A stretch of 64,000 nt of DNA from Ahaetulla prasina (lineage: Eukaryota; Chordata; Lepidosauria; Squamata; Colubridae). This document shows, one piece after another, positions 45,216 through 56,370 of the stretch (positions are counted from its first letter, which is position 1; each line of letters starts with the position of its first letter). Location: assembly GCF_028640845.1 (NCBI RefSeq), contig NC_080546.1, positions 85,699,757 to 85,763,756 on the forward strand. Direction: 5' to 3'. The notes under the pieces were generated by a model. It was given only the letters and a program-made list of their open reading frames with translations, did no database searches and was not told the origin of the DNA. The translations under genes were made by a program, and so were the position numbers.

Positions 45216-45411
45216 CAAACTAAACCATCTGTTTCATGAAACCTCATTAGATATTTTCACAGTTGGCTACAACACCTATTGACTGATATTTCCAACTAGC
45301 TAAATAGAAGTCCATCAATTGGCAGGCTGCAATTCAACCCTGTTGTTCAAAAGAAAAGAAAGCAAGCGATCCTATTCTCTCCATCTGACTAGAGAGATTG
45401 ATTTAGGTTTT
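45216..45411. other. unique interval
   Basis: Nothing recognised. Confidence 0.4.
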
Positions 45412-45645
45412 CACAGGTGTTTGTATGTAGGTCTTTGGTTGTTCGAATTTTCTCCCATGTAAAATTGGAAGTGTCTTGGCGACGTTTCGATGAAGTCTCA
45501 TTCGTCATCTTCAGGCTTCAGCTTGCTCCCAGAAGCACGAAGCTGAAGCCTGAAGATGACGAATGAGTTTTCGTCGAAACATCGCCAAGACACTTCCAAT
45601 TTTACACGGGAGAAAACCCGAACAACCAAAGACCTACTGATATAT
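45412..45645. mobile_element. orphan Penelope pseudo-LTR foldback (family 1)
   Basis: The minus pseudo-LTR 45412-45525 joins head-to-head, through 'ttgctcccagaagca', to a plus pseudo-LTR 45526-45638. Both carry the hammerhead-like core. It is located at the 3' edge of the Gypsy gag fragment, and there is no coding sequence between the arms. Confidence 0.88.
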
Positions 45646-45734
45646 ATATATCAATCAAAGGGATTGTCTTGTAATTGTGTTGTGTCTATAGCATAAACTG
45701 ACCAACTTTCTTACAATGAGAAGGAGGACACAAA

Positions 45735-46530
45735 TAAATTGAGGAGGTGACATGGCATTTCCTCTTTTTTGATTTTTTTCAGGAGCTATGTGTCCTTTCT
45801 TTTCACACCGCCGACAAATTGCGTCTTTGAACCTGCAATTCTGTCGTTGGTGTTGGCCTCTGCAACTCACGCACTCGTCCCGGTCGCCTCTCTCCGGCCT
45901 CCCGGTGTGGAAAACCTCTTCCTCTTCTTCACCGTCCGATTCGGCCTGGATTCCTTTGCTGTGGACTGGTGTTGCTTTCGCCACGGCATTCGGTGTGTTC
46001 AGCTTTTGTAAGGTTTCCGCCGCTTTGGTGGACATCTCGTGTGCCCTGGCCTCATCCAGGGCTATTGCCAGGGTTAGGTTGCTTTTCGACAGCAGCCACC
46101 TCTGTGGTCGGATGTCGCTGACCCCACAAATGAGTTGTTCTAATAAAGAGTCCTCCAAGTCTCTATACTCACAGTGGTTTGCGTCTTTCCTTAATGCGGC
46201 CATGTACACGCTTATCGATTCACCCTCTCGCTGAACTCTTTGCCTCAACTCGAACCGTTGTACAAACTTCGATGGCACCGGCGCGTAGTGTGCTCGTAGT
46301 GTCGTCTGTAGCGTTTGCCATGGCACCAACTGTACCGGCATTGGTTCCGACAGCGATTCGGCGGTATCGAAGACTTCTGGCCCACAGTGGCTCAGGAAGT
46401 AAGCGTGCTTCCGATTATCCAATACTCCTTGCAGTTTGTTAGCTTCGAGGAAACACTCGAAACGAGCCATGTACGACCCCCATTTCTCCTTGGCTGGGTC
46501 AAATGGCGCTGGCGGCGTATAGCTAGACAT
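45735..46530 (-). pseudogene. Ty3/Gypsy-type gag fragment
   Basis: The minus ORF starts at ATG 46530 (MSSYTPPAPFDPAKEKWGSY), about 100 bp after the putative primer-binding site. It is a retrotransposon Gag with a capsid-like region (FEAN...YFLSHCGPEVFDTAESL, LRQRVQREGESISVYMAALR) and CCHC zinc knuckles (CVSCRGQHQRQNC; a second one, CRRCEKKGHI, lacks its final Cys). A run of acidic residues lies between. The frame stays open to 45655, but after the knuckles it no longer looks like a retroelement polyprotein, and no protease, RT or integrase follows. It is a truncated, inactive copy. Confidence 0.87.
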
Positions 46531-46632
46531 TGCTATGTATCTGTTCTTGATACTGGCTGGGTTTTAAACTAAGCCGCTCCTTCAGCTCTGTTCCTAGTCT
46601 CACTGCCCTCAATATCCCACCTTCGTCGCCAA

Positions 46633-46820
46633 TGTTAAGTTCGGGCAATGAAGAGGCAGGAGACGATACAAGTGACAACAGCTCTTTAGTTTATTGTGAT
46701 CCCAGCAAAAGCCAACAGGCAAAAACCCCTCTTTAAATAGTATTTTGGCTGAGGCATCAGCCAATCAGCAACGTGCATTTTCCCGCCCAAATTTCCCTTC
46801 TAGAATTCAAATACATTACA
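46633..46820 (-). mobile_element. Ty3/Gypsy 5' LTR with primer-binding site
   Basis: 188 bp. The minus strand runs TGTAATGTATTTG ... GAACTTAACA, with an ACTATTTAAAG TATA-like box and a CACAATAAAC signal. Directly inside (46632-46616) is TTGGCGACGAAGG, a typical primer-binding-site region. Gag starts about 100 bp further on. Confidence 0.82.
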
Positions 46821-46829
46821 TATCTGTCT

Positions 46830-46896
46830 GTCTGTCTGTCTGTCTATCATTCTATCATTCTCTGTACATATATGTCATCTCTCATCTATCCTTCTG

Positions 46897-46965
<69 letters not shown>

Positions 46966-47054
46966 ATCTATCTATCTATTATCTCTCCCTATATATATCA
47001 TCTCTCATCTATCCATCTGTTATCTATCTATAATTGTCTGGCTGGCTGGCTGGC

Positions 47055-47108
<54 letters not shown>

Positions 47109-47145
47109 ATCTTATCTATAATCCACCTATCATCTTTCTATCTAT
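46830..47145. repeat. (CTAT)n / (GATA)n arrays
   Basis: CTGT units (46830-46845), then (CTAT)n at 46903-46965 and 47055-47108 with a (CTGG)n island. This is GATA in the opposite orientation to 32601-33383. Confidence 0.96.
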
Positions 47146-48527
47146 TTTAAAATTAGCTGATAGCAACCTAAAACAGGCTTAGTGCTTTGACAATACTGCA
47201 GATTTTTCTCTGCAAGTAGAACCATATGCTGCTTGTACAGTTAAGCCAGGGGTTATACTTGAAAAAGTGAAGGATCCATGCACTCCTAATTAAGCCACAA
47301 AGTTTACCAACTGCAAAAATATATATATCTCAGCTGCAAAGTTCCTTGGCCTGATTCAAGAGGGATAGACAAAGCACTGTTGTAATCAAGGACAGTGGAA
47401 ACCAACAAGGGTGCCAAAATTTAAGGCTTTCCTTACAGACCTAGTTGGTAATTTCTACACTGACAATGAAATTATACCACAAATCTTTATCTTCGTTTAG
47501 CACCTGTGTGTTTGCTCTTTTAGGAAATTGCTTCAAATGTACACTTTCAACTGGGAATTTGAAGATTTTTTTTTTAATGCCTAGGGAGGAAGAAGGGTGC
47601 TATCTGTTTTAGTTTGGGTTTTATAATGATTGCTGCTACAGTTGATGTGGTGTGAGAGTGAGTTTGGAGAACACTTTTACTGCCCAGTGATGTTTGATGG
47701 AAGACTAAGAAATAAATAAATTCAATGCCTTTTCCTGGTGCAATCTACACACTAGCTCTATTTCTTTTATCGAATGGGATATATGAAAACAAACGGAAAG
47801 CCGCAACTGAAATTCACCGACGGGATCACAATCAAATGAAAATGGATAGATTTGTTTATCCGTTTACTTATTTGCAGCCTGTTAGCGCTCGTCCAGAAGC
47901 TGAAAGGTGAGAGTTATCAGCATGCTTACATTTAAATTCAAATAAAAAATCAAATAAATAAATAAATTTATTAAAAATTGCAGATTGTTGACAATGGGAC
48001 AAGAATGGAGATATATATTGGTAGAAAGTAAGGGAAATGACCTCGGTAGATATATGCAGGAAGCCATTACCTGGGAAAAAAAATAAAAAAGAGCTGAAAC
48101 ATTTTTTTAAAAAATCAAGAATGATGAGATAACATTCAGAATCCGCTCAGGCAGATCCACTAAATTATACGGTAAGGCAGAAAAAGCACAACACAATCGG
48201 ATTTGCAAAATTCTGTTATTATAGCCAATCTTAATAAAAGTCCGCTCGTAGCCTTGGTGTTCCTGGTTTAGTCTACCTAGTGAAGCTAACAATTGCCCAT
48301 CTATCCTTCTTGCAGATCACATTACCTTTTGCTTAAATAATGCATGGGTTTCCCCATGAAAAGAAGTCTGAAGAATATCATAGAAGCCTGAAGAATAACA
48401 TTTCAAAGGAATAAATAGTTATAAAATGTTTGTAACATTGACGATCCCTTTTCAGTTTTGGAAATGCGTGAAACAAAACATCTAGAATGTAGTATTTCTG
48501 TTGCGGTAGTCAAGCTAAGTAGGATTA
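47146..48527. other. unique non-coding sequence
   Basis: About 1.4 kb without a recognised gene. The minus frame 48292-48107 is open (ASLGRLNQEHQGYERTFIKI) but has no splice signals I trust and no known domain. Confidence 0.4.
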
Positions 48528-48852
48528 AGAAAGGGTGCAGAGAAGAGCAACCAAGATGATTGGGGGATTGGAGACCAAAACATATAAAGAACCCAGTTGC
48601 TGGAACTGGGTTAATTTGATGAAAAGAAGGACTAGGGGAGACATGATAGCTGTATCCCAGTATCTCAGGGTTTGCCACAAAGAAGAGGGAGTCAAGCTAT
48701 TCTCCAAAGCACCTGAGGGCAGGACAAGAAGCAATGGGTGGAAACTAATCAAGGAGAGAAGCAACTTAGAACTAAGGAAAAATTTCCTGACAGTTAGAAC
48801 AATTAATCAGTGGAACAATTTGCCTCCAGAAGTTGTGAATGCTCCAACACTG
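48528..48852 (+). mobile_element. CR1 LINE 3' region, cut by an LTR piece
   Basis: It encodes [57 protein letters not shown] and WNNLPPEVVNAPTLDS, then stops at 48852 before the 3' signature, at the junction with LTR family B. Confidence 0.92.
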
Positions 48853-49207
48853 GACTCAGGAGTAGGGCCAAGAGATGATTGGCCCCTCCCATAAGGCTTA
48901 AAACAGACCAGCAATGGCATTTGAGCTTTGCTGGAAAACAACGTTGATAGCTTCGTCTTCTGCTTCGTCTTCTGCTTTGTCTACGTCTTTGTTTTTGTGG
49001 CTTCTGGACGTTTGCCAGAAAGGGCCTTTGGCAGTTTGCCTAATTAGACCAAGGTTTGAGATAGGACTGAGGAATTTGTATCTGGAGGCATTTGTTTTAC
49101 TTTGAGTTGAATGATGCTGGGAATGAAGTAATTCTCAACTGTTCGAATAAAGTGTTGTTGTTTTTCATGGACTGAGTTTCCTACTACCTACTTGGGCCTG
49201 GGTCACA
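48853..49207 (+). mobile_element. LTR family B, 5'-truncated
   Basis: It begins within the family-B U3 (actcaggagtagggccaaga), continues 'ctcccataaggcttaaaac' and 'aataaagtg', and ends GGGTCACAACA. The first about 280 bp are missing and CR1 adjoins directly. Confidence 0.88.
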
Positions 49208-49470
49208 ACATCTGGAACAGCTGATTGGGGATATTCTGGGAGGCCGATCCAACCACCAATCAGCTGCTCATACTAAATCAGGCTGAGTTGAAGCTGACCA
49301 TGCTGTTTGCTGCAAGGAGGTAAATTGCTGGGAGGCAGAGGCCGAAGGGTGGGGGGCAGTGGGTGGACGGGGCTTCAGCAACATTTGCTGTATAAGACGC
49401 ACAGACATTTCCATCCACTTTTAAGGAGGGGGGGAGTGTGTCTTATACTCTGAAAAATACGGTACTTATG
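49208..49470. mobile_element. partial MITE (GGAGTATAAGAC family)
   Basis: It is in the reversed orientation to 26678-27174: aaattgctgggaggcagag, 'tgtataagacgcac', and right end 'cttatactctgaaaaatacggt'. Confidence 0.75.
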
Positions 49471-49756
49471 GAGTCAGATCAAAGTAAATTCATGAAATCC
49501 TTTGTGTCAACCAAGACTGAAGAATGAAACACAAGGTAATCTCTTCTCCCAACTAGGTCAATCTATTTGGCTGAAAAAAAATTCAGTGGCTTCTTCTAAC
49601 CACTATTATTCACTAATCTTTTAAGCCACCAGTCACATATCATAATTTTCTGATAAATACATGATAAAAAAAAGGGGGGGGTTCCCTTTGCCCTTCCCAA
49701 GGACTTGGTTATATAACAATTACCAGAAAGGAAAAAATGAAAATGAAAACATAGAT
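49471..49756. other. unique interval
   Basis: Nothing recognised. Confidence 0.4.
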
Positions 49757-50261
49757 CAGAGGTAGTCAACATTTTTATACCTACCACCCACTTTTGTATC
49801 TCTATTAGTAGTAAAATTTTCTAACCGCCCACCAGTTCCACAGTAATGCACCGTGTATCGTCGTCTGTGCATGCCTCTCGCACATTGTGGATTGGGTTGG
49901 GGGGGGGTGCCGGCTACCAGCTCTGCTTGTCTGTTACAGCTGGGTGGTGGTGGGGGAGATACGCGAGCTATTCTGGATGAGGCTCTTTTATTTGCGCCAT
50001 TTAGTTTCACTTACGTAACGTGAACTAAACTTATGCGCGGGCGATACAAATAGTATATTTTCAGAAATTTACATTGTCACGGGGAATTTTATGAAAACCT
50101 AATGAAAATGTTTTTAAATAATGCTATGAATTTTTTTAAAAAGTCAATTAAATTTTAAAAAAAAGTATAATGCTTCAGTATTGGACAAAACCCTTATCGC
50201 CCACCATGAAAGCTGGAACGCCCACTAGTGGGTGGTAGGGATCAGGTTTTGACTACCATTG
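49757..50261. mobile_element. hAT-like element (GAGGTAGTCAACATT family)
   Basis: 505 bp, CAGAGGTAGTCAACATTTTT ... GGTTTTGACTACCATTG. The flanking 8-mers acatagat and atgtaaat match at 5 of 8, the rest being transitions. No transposase is seen. Confidence 0.78.
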
Positions 50262-50422
50262 ATGTAAATTATTCTTATGGATATCAAAGCAAAGTTTGCT
50301 TTCCCCCCTCCCCAATGTAACCTTTACAGACTTAGATTTCCTGGAGTTAATCCATAAGCTAAGTTAGAACAAACTGAATGGCAAATTGCTTATTCAGACT
50401 TTCTGCTGTAGAAGAAATAGTC

Positions 50423-51226
50423 CAGAAGTGGGTTTCAGCAGGTTCTGACCAGTTCTGGAGAACTGATAGTGGAAATTTTGAGTAGTTCAGAGAACAGGTA
50501 GTAAAAATTCTGACTGACCCCTGCCTATATCTATTCTCTGCCTCTCAAGTTTATCTGGAAGAAATGGGGATTTTGCAGTAACTGTCGTGTCCCACTCCTC
50601 CTCTGACGGCCGGGTCGGGGAAGTCCGTATCAAGCGTGCCTCTGCAGCTTTGCCAAAGTTCTGTCAGAGTTCTCAGGGCAGGCAGGAGACCAGGATGTGA
50701 CTTCAGCAATCCAATTTAGACTTTGCCTGACTCAAAGAATGCCAGAAAGCAGATCCTTTATATAGGCCATGGGGTGTGGCTCCATGACTCAGCACTTATC
50801 TAGGCCTGCCCCTCCCTTCCTTTTGCTGACGTCGCCTCTACACTCTCCGGAAGCGTGGGTCCCTCCAGCCTCCAGCTGCCGGTAATTCCAGCTCGTGACT
50901 GGCTTCACACTCCCCAGGCTCACATGCTGTGGGGGAGGGGCCCAGCTGCTCCGTTTGTCTGGGCATGGTGCCAGGACTGGGGGCTGGAGGCATGCCAGGA
51001 CATTCTTCTGTACTATCAGCGTCCCGGCAGGAGACGAGAGGGGCCCGGCTGCGGAGAGGGGGGCGAACGAGGCACAACAGTAACCTTCCCCTGGATTGGG
51101 GAGGGAATGGAGATTTTGCCATATCCTTCCCCTGCCATGCCCACCAAGCCATGCCAACCAAACCATGCCACACCCAACAACCCACACCCACAGAACCAGT
51201 AGTAAAAAATTTGAAACCCACCACTG
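50423..51226. mobile_element. hAT-like VNTR-MITE containing a solo LTR
   Basis: Starts CAGAAGTGGGTTTCAGCAGG, ends TTTGAAACCCACCACTG. A perfect 8-bp duplication, aaatagtc, lies at 50415-50422 and 51227-51234. The repeat word 'ggggattttgcagta' is cut by the LTR at 50583. Confidence 0.95.
50583..51079 (-). mobile_element. solo LTR, family A
   Basis: 497 bp, plus strand TGTCGTGTCC ... GGCACAACA. A perfect 5-bp duplication, gtaac, lies at 50578-50582 and 51080-51084. The minus-strand TATATAAAGG box is near 50760. In this copy the frame from base 2 is interrupted early and a similar peptide continues in another frame. Confidence 0.96.
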
Positions 51227-51356
51227 AAATAGTCCCTCTATTCACCCACATCTGGAAGAATTACTTGGATAAGCTTCTTTCCTCACAATATACTTCATTC
51301 AGTATCACCCTGTTCACATCACTCAACTGTCCCTGACCTATTAGAGACATTTTACC

Positions 51357-51601
51357 CAATGGTGGTTATTCAGCTGATTCAGACCGGTTCAGGTGAACCG
51401 GTAGTGATGACCTGCTGGTGGGCCTGCTCACCAGCCCTGATGCTATGCCATCCTATTTAGCCATGTTTTCTAAGCCATGTGCATGCATGCAAGCCACATG
51501 TGTCAGCAAAGCGAGAAGGCACACGTGAGAGTGAAGCAAGCGTGTGTGCACACACACTCACATTTTCGATGTGGGGTGAACGGTGGTAAAACCAACCTCT
51601 G
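51357..51601. mobile_element. hAT-like MITE (AATGGTGGTTATTCAG family)
   Basis: 245 bp, CAATGGTGGTTATTCAGC ... AAAACCAACCTCTG. A perfect 8-bp duplication, attttacc, lies at 51349-51356 and 51602-51609. Confidence 0.93.
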
Positions 51602-51666
51602 ATTTTACCCAAATGATGCTAATGTCTGAAGGAGGGAAGCCTTCAAAAATGGCAGCTTCTCTATAT

Positions 51667-51796
51667 CAGGGGTCTCCAACCTTGGTCCCTTTAAGACTTG
51701 TGGACTTCAACTCCCAGAGTTCCTCAGCCAGTTGGCTGAGGGACTCTGGGAGTTGAAGTCCACAAGTCTTAAAGGGACCAAGGTTGGAGACCCCTG
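51667..51796. mobile_element. palindromic hAT-like MITE (GGTCTCCAACCTTGG family)
   Basis: 130 bp. The whole element is one inverted repeat with arms of about 64 bp and, by eye, a single mismatch. A perfect 8-bp duplication, ctctatat, lies at 51659-51666 and 51797-51804. Same family as 31088-31841. Confidence 0.95.
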
Positions 51797-51804
51797 CTCT
51801 ATAT

Positions 51805-52459
51805 AGTCTTCAGATCTGAGCAGGGTAAAAGAAAAAGCCGACACAAGATATTTTAACATTTGGCTGAATAATTTATGGGTCACTGACCACACCCAATCTT
51901 CCAACACCCCTCTAATCTCATCTGTCGGGCTTGTTCTTTTGAAATTTCTCATCAAGGGCATGAAGAAGGACCAAAACAAATCTTAAAGGAATGGTTTTGG
52001 GGTTCCATAAGATAATAAAAGAACCTTGCATTAAAAAAAAAAACAGAGAGAAAAAAAGGTGTGGAACATCAACAGTCAACAACAGCTCCCTCTCCATTTA
52101 TTTGAGTAAATAAATATAACTGGAGCAAAAATCACTGGATGGAATAATGTTTGTTTTTCAATCCTAGCTCAGTTAGTTCAGGATTGTAAGCACAACAGCG
52201 TAAGGATATTGGAAAACAGCTTCTGATTTCTCAGTTCTACTGGCGTCAATCACATTGAGGAATTGAGTTGATACATTTCTGGGGTGGTTGCAGTAAGTCA
52301 CGCATTTCTGAAACACATCTGTTTCCCCATTAGTAAACTTTTGCCTTACACCTTCTCCTGTGTCTCTTGGTTCATATCCTGTAAGGGGAATTGTTAATAA
52401 CTGTTAATAAAATAGGTGATAATGAAAAGATTTTGCCACTTTCTTCCTTCTATTCATCA
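51805..52459. other. unique non-coding sequence
   Basis: No recognised gene. Confidence 0.4.
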
Positions 52460-53398
52460 TCCTAGCGAACCTATGGCAAACGTGCCAGAGGTGGCACACA
52501 GAGCCCTTTCTGTGGGCACACACGCTGTTGCCAGCTGCTCTGTTGTGGTCCGCCAGCAGCCCGTGGAGCTAGCAGCGGAGTCAGACAGTGAGGAAGCTGG
52601 GGAGGACTATGGGCCAGTCCTGGACTCTGGGGAAGGCCCAGATGAGGGCTTTGTGTCTGAGGCAGAGATGGGGCCAGGACCATCTGGGAGCAATGCGTGG
52701 ACTCCAGAGGCAGACAGCAGAGAGGCAGAGGGACAGGAGGAGCCTGTTCCTAGTGCACACATGTGAAGAGCTGCCAGAAGGCAAGAGCAGCTAAAGCAGA
52801 AAGGACAACTCTGGAGTAAGGCCAGAAGATGATTGGCCCCTCCCATAAGGCTTAAAAGAACAGCAACAGCTCTTGGGCTCTTTGTAAGAAAGCAACGTTG
52901 CTACAATTGTTCCTAGTCAGCATCTCTTGTTTCTGAACTTTGTGGGGCTTTGCCAAGAAAAGCTCTTGGCAGGGTGCCAAAGAAGACAAAGGTTTGTGAT
53001 AAGGCCAAAGGACTTTTTCTGAAGGACTTTGTTTTGGAATTAATTTGGACTAAGCTGAGAATGAAGTAATTCTCAGCTGTTCTAATAAAATATGTTTGTT
53101 TAAGACTGATTGTGTCTGGTAATAACTACTTGGGCCTAGGTCACAACATGCTCGTCCGGGTTCTGTCATGTGCATGCGGGCCGGAAAGCTGGTCTTTTGT
53201 GCAAATGCACATGCGCACACCGGAACCTGGAAGCAAGCAGCTTTCCAGTGTGCATGCACGCCACAGAACCCAAAGGAGCAGCTGGCCGCTGCGCACATGC
53301 ACACTGGCCAGCTGCTCTTTTCCAGTTTCTGGCACTCCGGCATGCATGTGCACACTCCAGTTTTGGCACTTGGTGCCGAAATGGTTAACCATCACTGT
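52460..53398. mobile_element. hAT-like MITE (GATGGTTAACC family) containing a solo LTR
   Basis: The right end is ATGGTTAACCATCACTG. The left end is decayed (catcctagcgaacctatggc). The body carries iterated 'gcacatgcacac' words. The host copy is split by the LTR 52541-53148. Confidence 0.7.
52541..53148 (+). mobile_element. solo LTR, family B
   Basis: 608 bp, TGTTGTGGTC ... GGTCACAACA. A perfect 5-bp duplication, tgctc, lies at 52536-52540 and 53149-53153. The frame from base 2 is open to 52766 (AAESDSEEAGEDYG, then DSREAEGQEEPVPSAHM). AATAAAATAT lies near 53083. Confidence 0.95.
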
Positions 53399-53642
53399 CC
53401 TAGAGATAGGTTACAAAAGGCCAGGCATCAGGGTTTTTCTTTAAAAAAAAAAAAAATTTACCGATCACCTTGAAACTCTTCAAGATGATTTGGGAAGTAC
53501 AATCAAAAGGGTCCTCCACCAGAAATGTTCCCGACGTCATCAATTATTTTTGGAGCATGCTAAATCTTCAACTGAGTGTTTTCATTCAGTTGTCATCCTT
53601 CACGTTAGAGACTCTATCTTTTGTATAAACCTTGGAGTTAAT
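53399..53642. other. unique interval with a poly-A run
   Basis: Nothing recognised. Confidence 0.4.
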
Positions 53643-53718
53643 CCATGCCATTCATTCATTCATTCATTCATTCATTCATTCATTCATTCATTCATTCATT
53701 CTTTCACTCATTCAATCA
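53643..53718. repeat. (ATTC)n microsatellite
   Basis: About 18 ATTC units, abutting a CR1 fragment. A shorter (ATTC)n lies at 54070-54092. Confidence 0.96.
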
Positions 53719-54025
53719 CAGGGGTTGCCACAAAGAAGAGGGAGTCAAACTATTCTCCAAAGCACCTGAGGGTAGAACAAGAAGCAATGGATGGAAACTA
53801 ATCAAGGAGAGAAGCAACTTAGAACTAAGGAGAAATTTCCTGACAGTTAGAACAATTAATAAGTGGAACGACTTGCCTGCAGAAGTTGTGAATGCTCCAA
53901 CACTGGAAGTTTTTAAGAAGATGTTGAATAGCCATTTGTCTGAAATGGTGTAGGGTTTTCTGCCTGGGCAGGGGGTTGGACTAGAAGACCTCCAAGGTCC
54001 CTTCCAACTCTGTTGTTGTTGATGA
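53719..54025 (+). mobile_element. CR1 LINE 3' end
   Basis: It encodes [40 protein letters not shown] and VFKKMLNSHLSEMV. The complete 3' signature follows, ending in GTT/GAT triplets. Confidence 0.95.
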
Positions 54026-54825
54026 TGATGATGTTGTTGTTGTTTTTGTTATTTATTATTATTATTATTGTCATTCATTCATTCATTCATTCAACTCCAT
54101 GCACCTTAACTTCTGACCTCTGAACCTCATGACCTCGACCCTGGAATTGAACAGTGTCAACCCTTCTACGAAGTTTTGGTCCTCAGACTTCATCTGACTA
54201 CTCTTCTGCCTACTGTTTTGGACTGGGACTCTTTTAAGGCAATTTTTCTAGGATTTTGGGGAAACTTGTTTCTATACTGCATACGTATGTGAGTTTGCGT
54301 TTTTTGTAAAATTTAAAACTGCTTCTCCGTGCCCCTATGTATGTGTGGCCTGGAACAGAACCCATCCTGTTCGTTGGCGCTTTGACTTTGATTTGATGCA
54401 CCATAAATTGTATAGTTGATGCTGAAGTTGTGTAGACCTATGTACAAACATCAAAACTCATGCTTTTTAATCACAGTGAATAATATCAATAAATAATCTT
54501 GGTGCATGTCCATCTTACAAAGGCAATGTTTTCTGTGAAGCCCCTTTGAGTTCAGTCTCCTTTAAAAGATAATTTCAAGTTTGAAAACCACTTCTCGGAG
54601 CTTATGTTTTGTTAGAACTTATTCTGCTGTTATGCTCAGAGGCTTAGTTCTGCTTGAACAAATGCTAGCCCTGGAATGGTTTTCAAAGTCAGATGCGAAT
54701 ATTTCTGATGGAATCCATTTCTGGGCAAACACGAAAGGACGACTGGAAAAGAGGAAAAGCTAAAGGGAACAAATCTGAGCATAGTGTCTAACATTTGACA
54801 ATATATGGCTCATTCTTACTACAAC
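54026..54825. other. unique non-coding sequence
   Basis: No recognised gene. Confidence 0.4.
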
Positions 54826-54978
54826 AAAGAGTAGAGTAGAGTAGAAATAGAAATAGAATAGAAATAGAATAGAATAGAAATAGAATAGAATAAAATAAAA
54901 TAGAATAGAATAAAGTAGAATAGAATAATGGAATGAAGAACAGGACAGGACAGGACAGAACAGAACAGAACAGAACAG
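54826..54978. repeat. (AGAAT)n-derived pentamer repeat
   Basis: TAGAA/AATAG words drift to GACAG/AACAG, with five-base periodicity kept. Confidence 0.94.
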
Positions 54979-55038
54979 CATCTTTGACCCCTCTTTCAAA
55001 CCAGCGGTCCTCTCTGGTTTGTGGACTTTACTGTCTTC

Positions 55039-55506
55039 TGTTGTGGCCTGCTGGTGGCCAGTGAGGAGGTTGAGGAGGAACTTAGGCCAGTCCTGGGGGC
55101 TGGGTAAAGCTTGATGTTGGAGGAAGAGAGGGAGTTAGCAGCGAGGCAGAGGAACAGCTGGAGCCTGTTCCCAGTGTGCGCATGCACAGAGCTGCCAGAA
55201 AACAAGAACAACTCAGAAAGCAGGGTCAACTCAGGAGTAAAAGCCACACCTTGGAGGATGACTGGCCACTCCCATAGGAAATAAAAGAGGAGCTAACAGG
55301 GCTTTTTCAGGAAACAATTCGTTCGTTCCGTGACTCTGAGAGACTCTGTGCTAAATTTTGCCTTGTACTGCGGTTGGAAACAAGTTACGTGTCAGCTTGC
55401 CAAACAAGATAAAGTGTGTTGAGAAATATTCCTTTGAAAAACTGTTTGGACCAACCTTGCTGACTGTGAATGAACATAATTCACAGTCGTGCAAATAAAA
55501 GATGTT
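55039..55506 (+). mobile_element. LTR family B relative, 3' end cut by a LINE
   Basis: It starts TGTTGTGGCCTGCTGG and holds 'gagcctgttcccagtgtgcg', 'actggccactcccatag' and 'gcaaataaaagatg'. The 3' terminus is replaced by the LINE at 55507. The duplication unit begins inside it, at 55373. Confidence 0.87.
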
Positions 55507-56370
55507 TTATTTTTTATTTATTTATTTATTTTATTTTGTCACAACAATATATGTAGGTATCATACAAAAAGATTATATAGTAAATAAACTCATATATGGG
55601 TAAATATAAGGAGGTATAAGCATATATATAGGAAGAAGAAAAGAAAAACAATAGGACAGGAACGGTAGGCACGTTTGTGCTCTTATGCACGCCCCTTATG
55701 GTCCTCTTAGGAATGGGGTGAGGTCAATAGTAGAAAGTTTTTGGATAAAACTTTTAGGATTATGGGAAGAGACCACAGAGTCAGGTAAAGTATTCCAAGC
55801 ACTGATGATTCTGTTACAGAAGTCATATTTTCTGCAATCTAGATTAAAGCGGTTGACATTAAGTTTAAATCTATTAGTTGCTCTAGTATTATTGCAATTA
55901 AAGCTGAAGTAGTCTTTAACAGGAAGGACATTACAATAGATGATTCTGTGAGTTAAGCTTAGGTCTTGTCGAAGGCGACAGAGTTCCAAGTTTTCTAAGC
56001 CTAGGATTTCAAGTCTGGTAGGATAGGGTATTTTATTGTTTTCAGAGGAATGGAGAACTCTTCTTGTAAAATATTTCTGGACACGTTCAATTGTATTGAT
56101 GTCAGAGATGTGGTGAGGGTTCCAAACTGGCGAGCTGTATTCTAGAATTGGTCTAGCAAATGTTTTATATGCTCTGGTTAGTAGTGTGGTGTTTTTGGAA
56201 AAGAAGCTACGCAAAATTAGGTTTACAACTCTTAGAGCTTTTTTTGCTATGTAGTTGCAGTGGGCTCTGGCACTTAGATCATTTGACATGAAAACTCCAA
56301 GGTCTTTGACGGGATCCAATTTTGCCGGGTCCAATTCCTGCCTCATGCTTGTTAAAGGATAAATAAATAA
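55507..56370 (-). mobile_element. non-LTR LINE (CR1/L2 superfamily), open C-terminal ORF
   Basis: An open minus frame of 216 codons (56346-55696): LGVFMSNDLSARAHCNYIAK, RPILEYSSPVWNPHHISDIN, ERVQKYFTRRVLHSSENNKI, LELCRLRQDLSLTHRIIYCN, NTLPDSVVSSHNPKSFIQKL. RT C-terminal domain only. The 3' tail is (TTTA)n with 'ttttgtcacaacaatata'. Confidence 0.93.

Noticed and set aside
45655..45740. Gypsy pol continuing after gag
   Set aside because: Residues after the knuckles show no protease or RT motif, and the frame ends near a Penelope foldback.
48107..48292. Open minus frame as a host exon
   Set aside because: No consistent acceptor and donor pair and no domain recognised; left unassigned.
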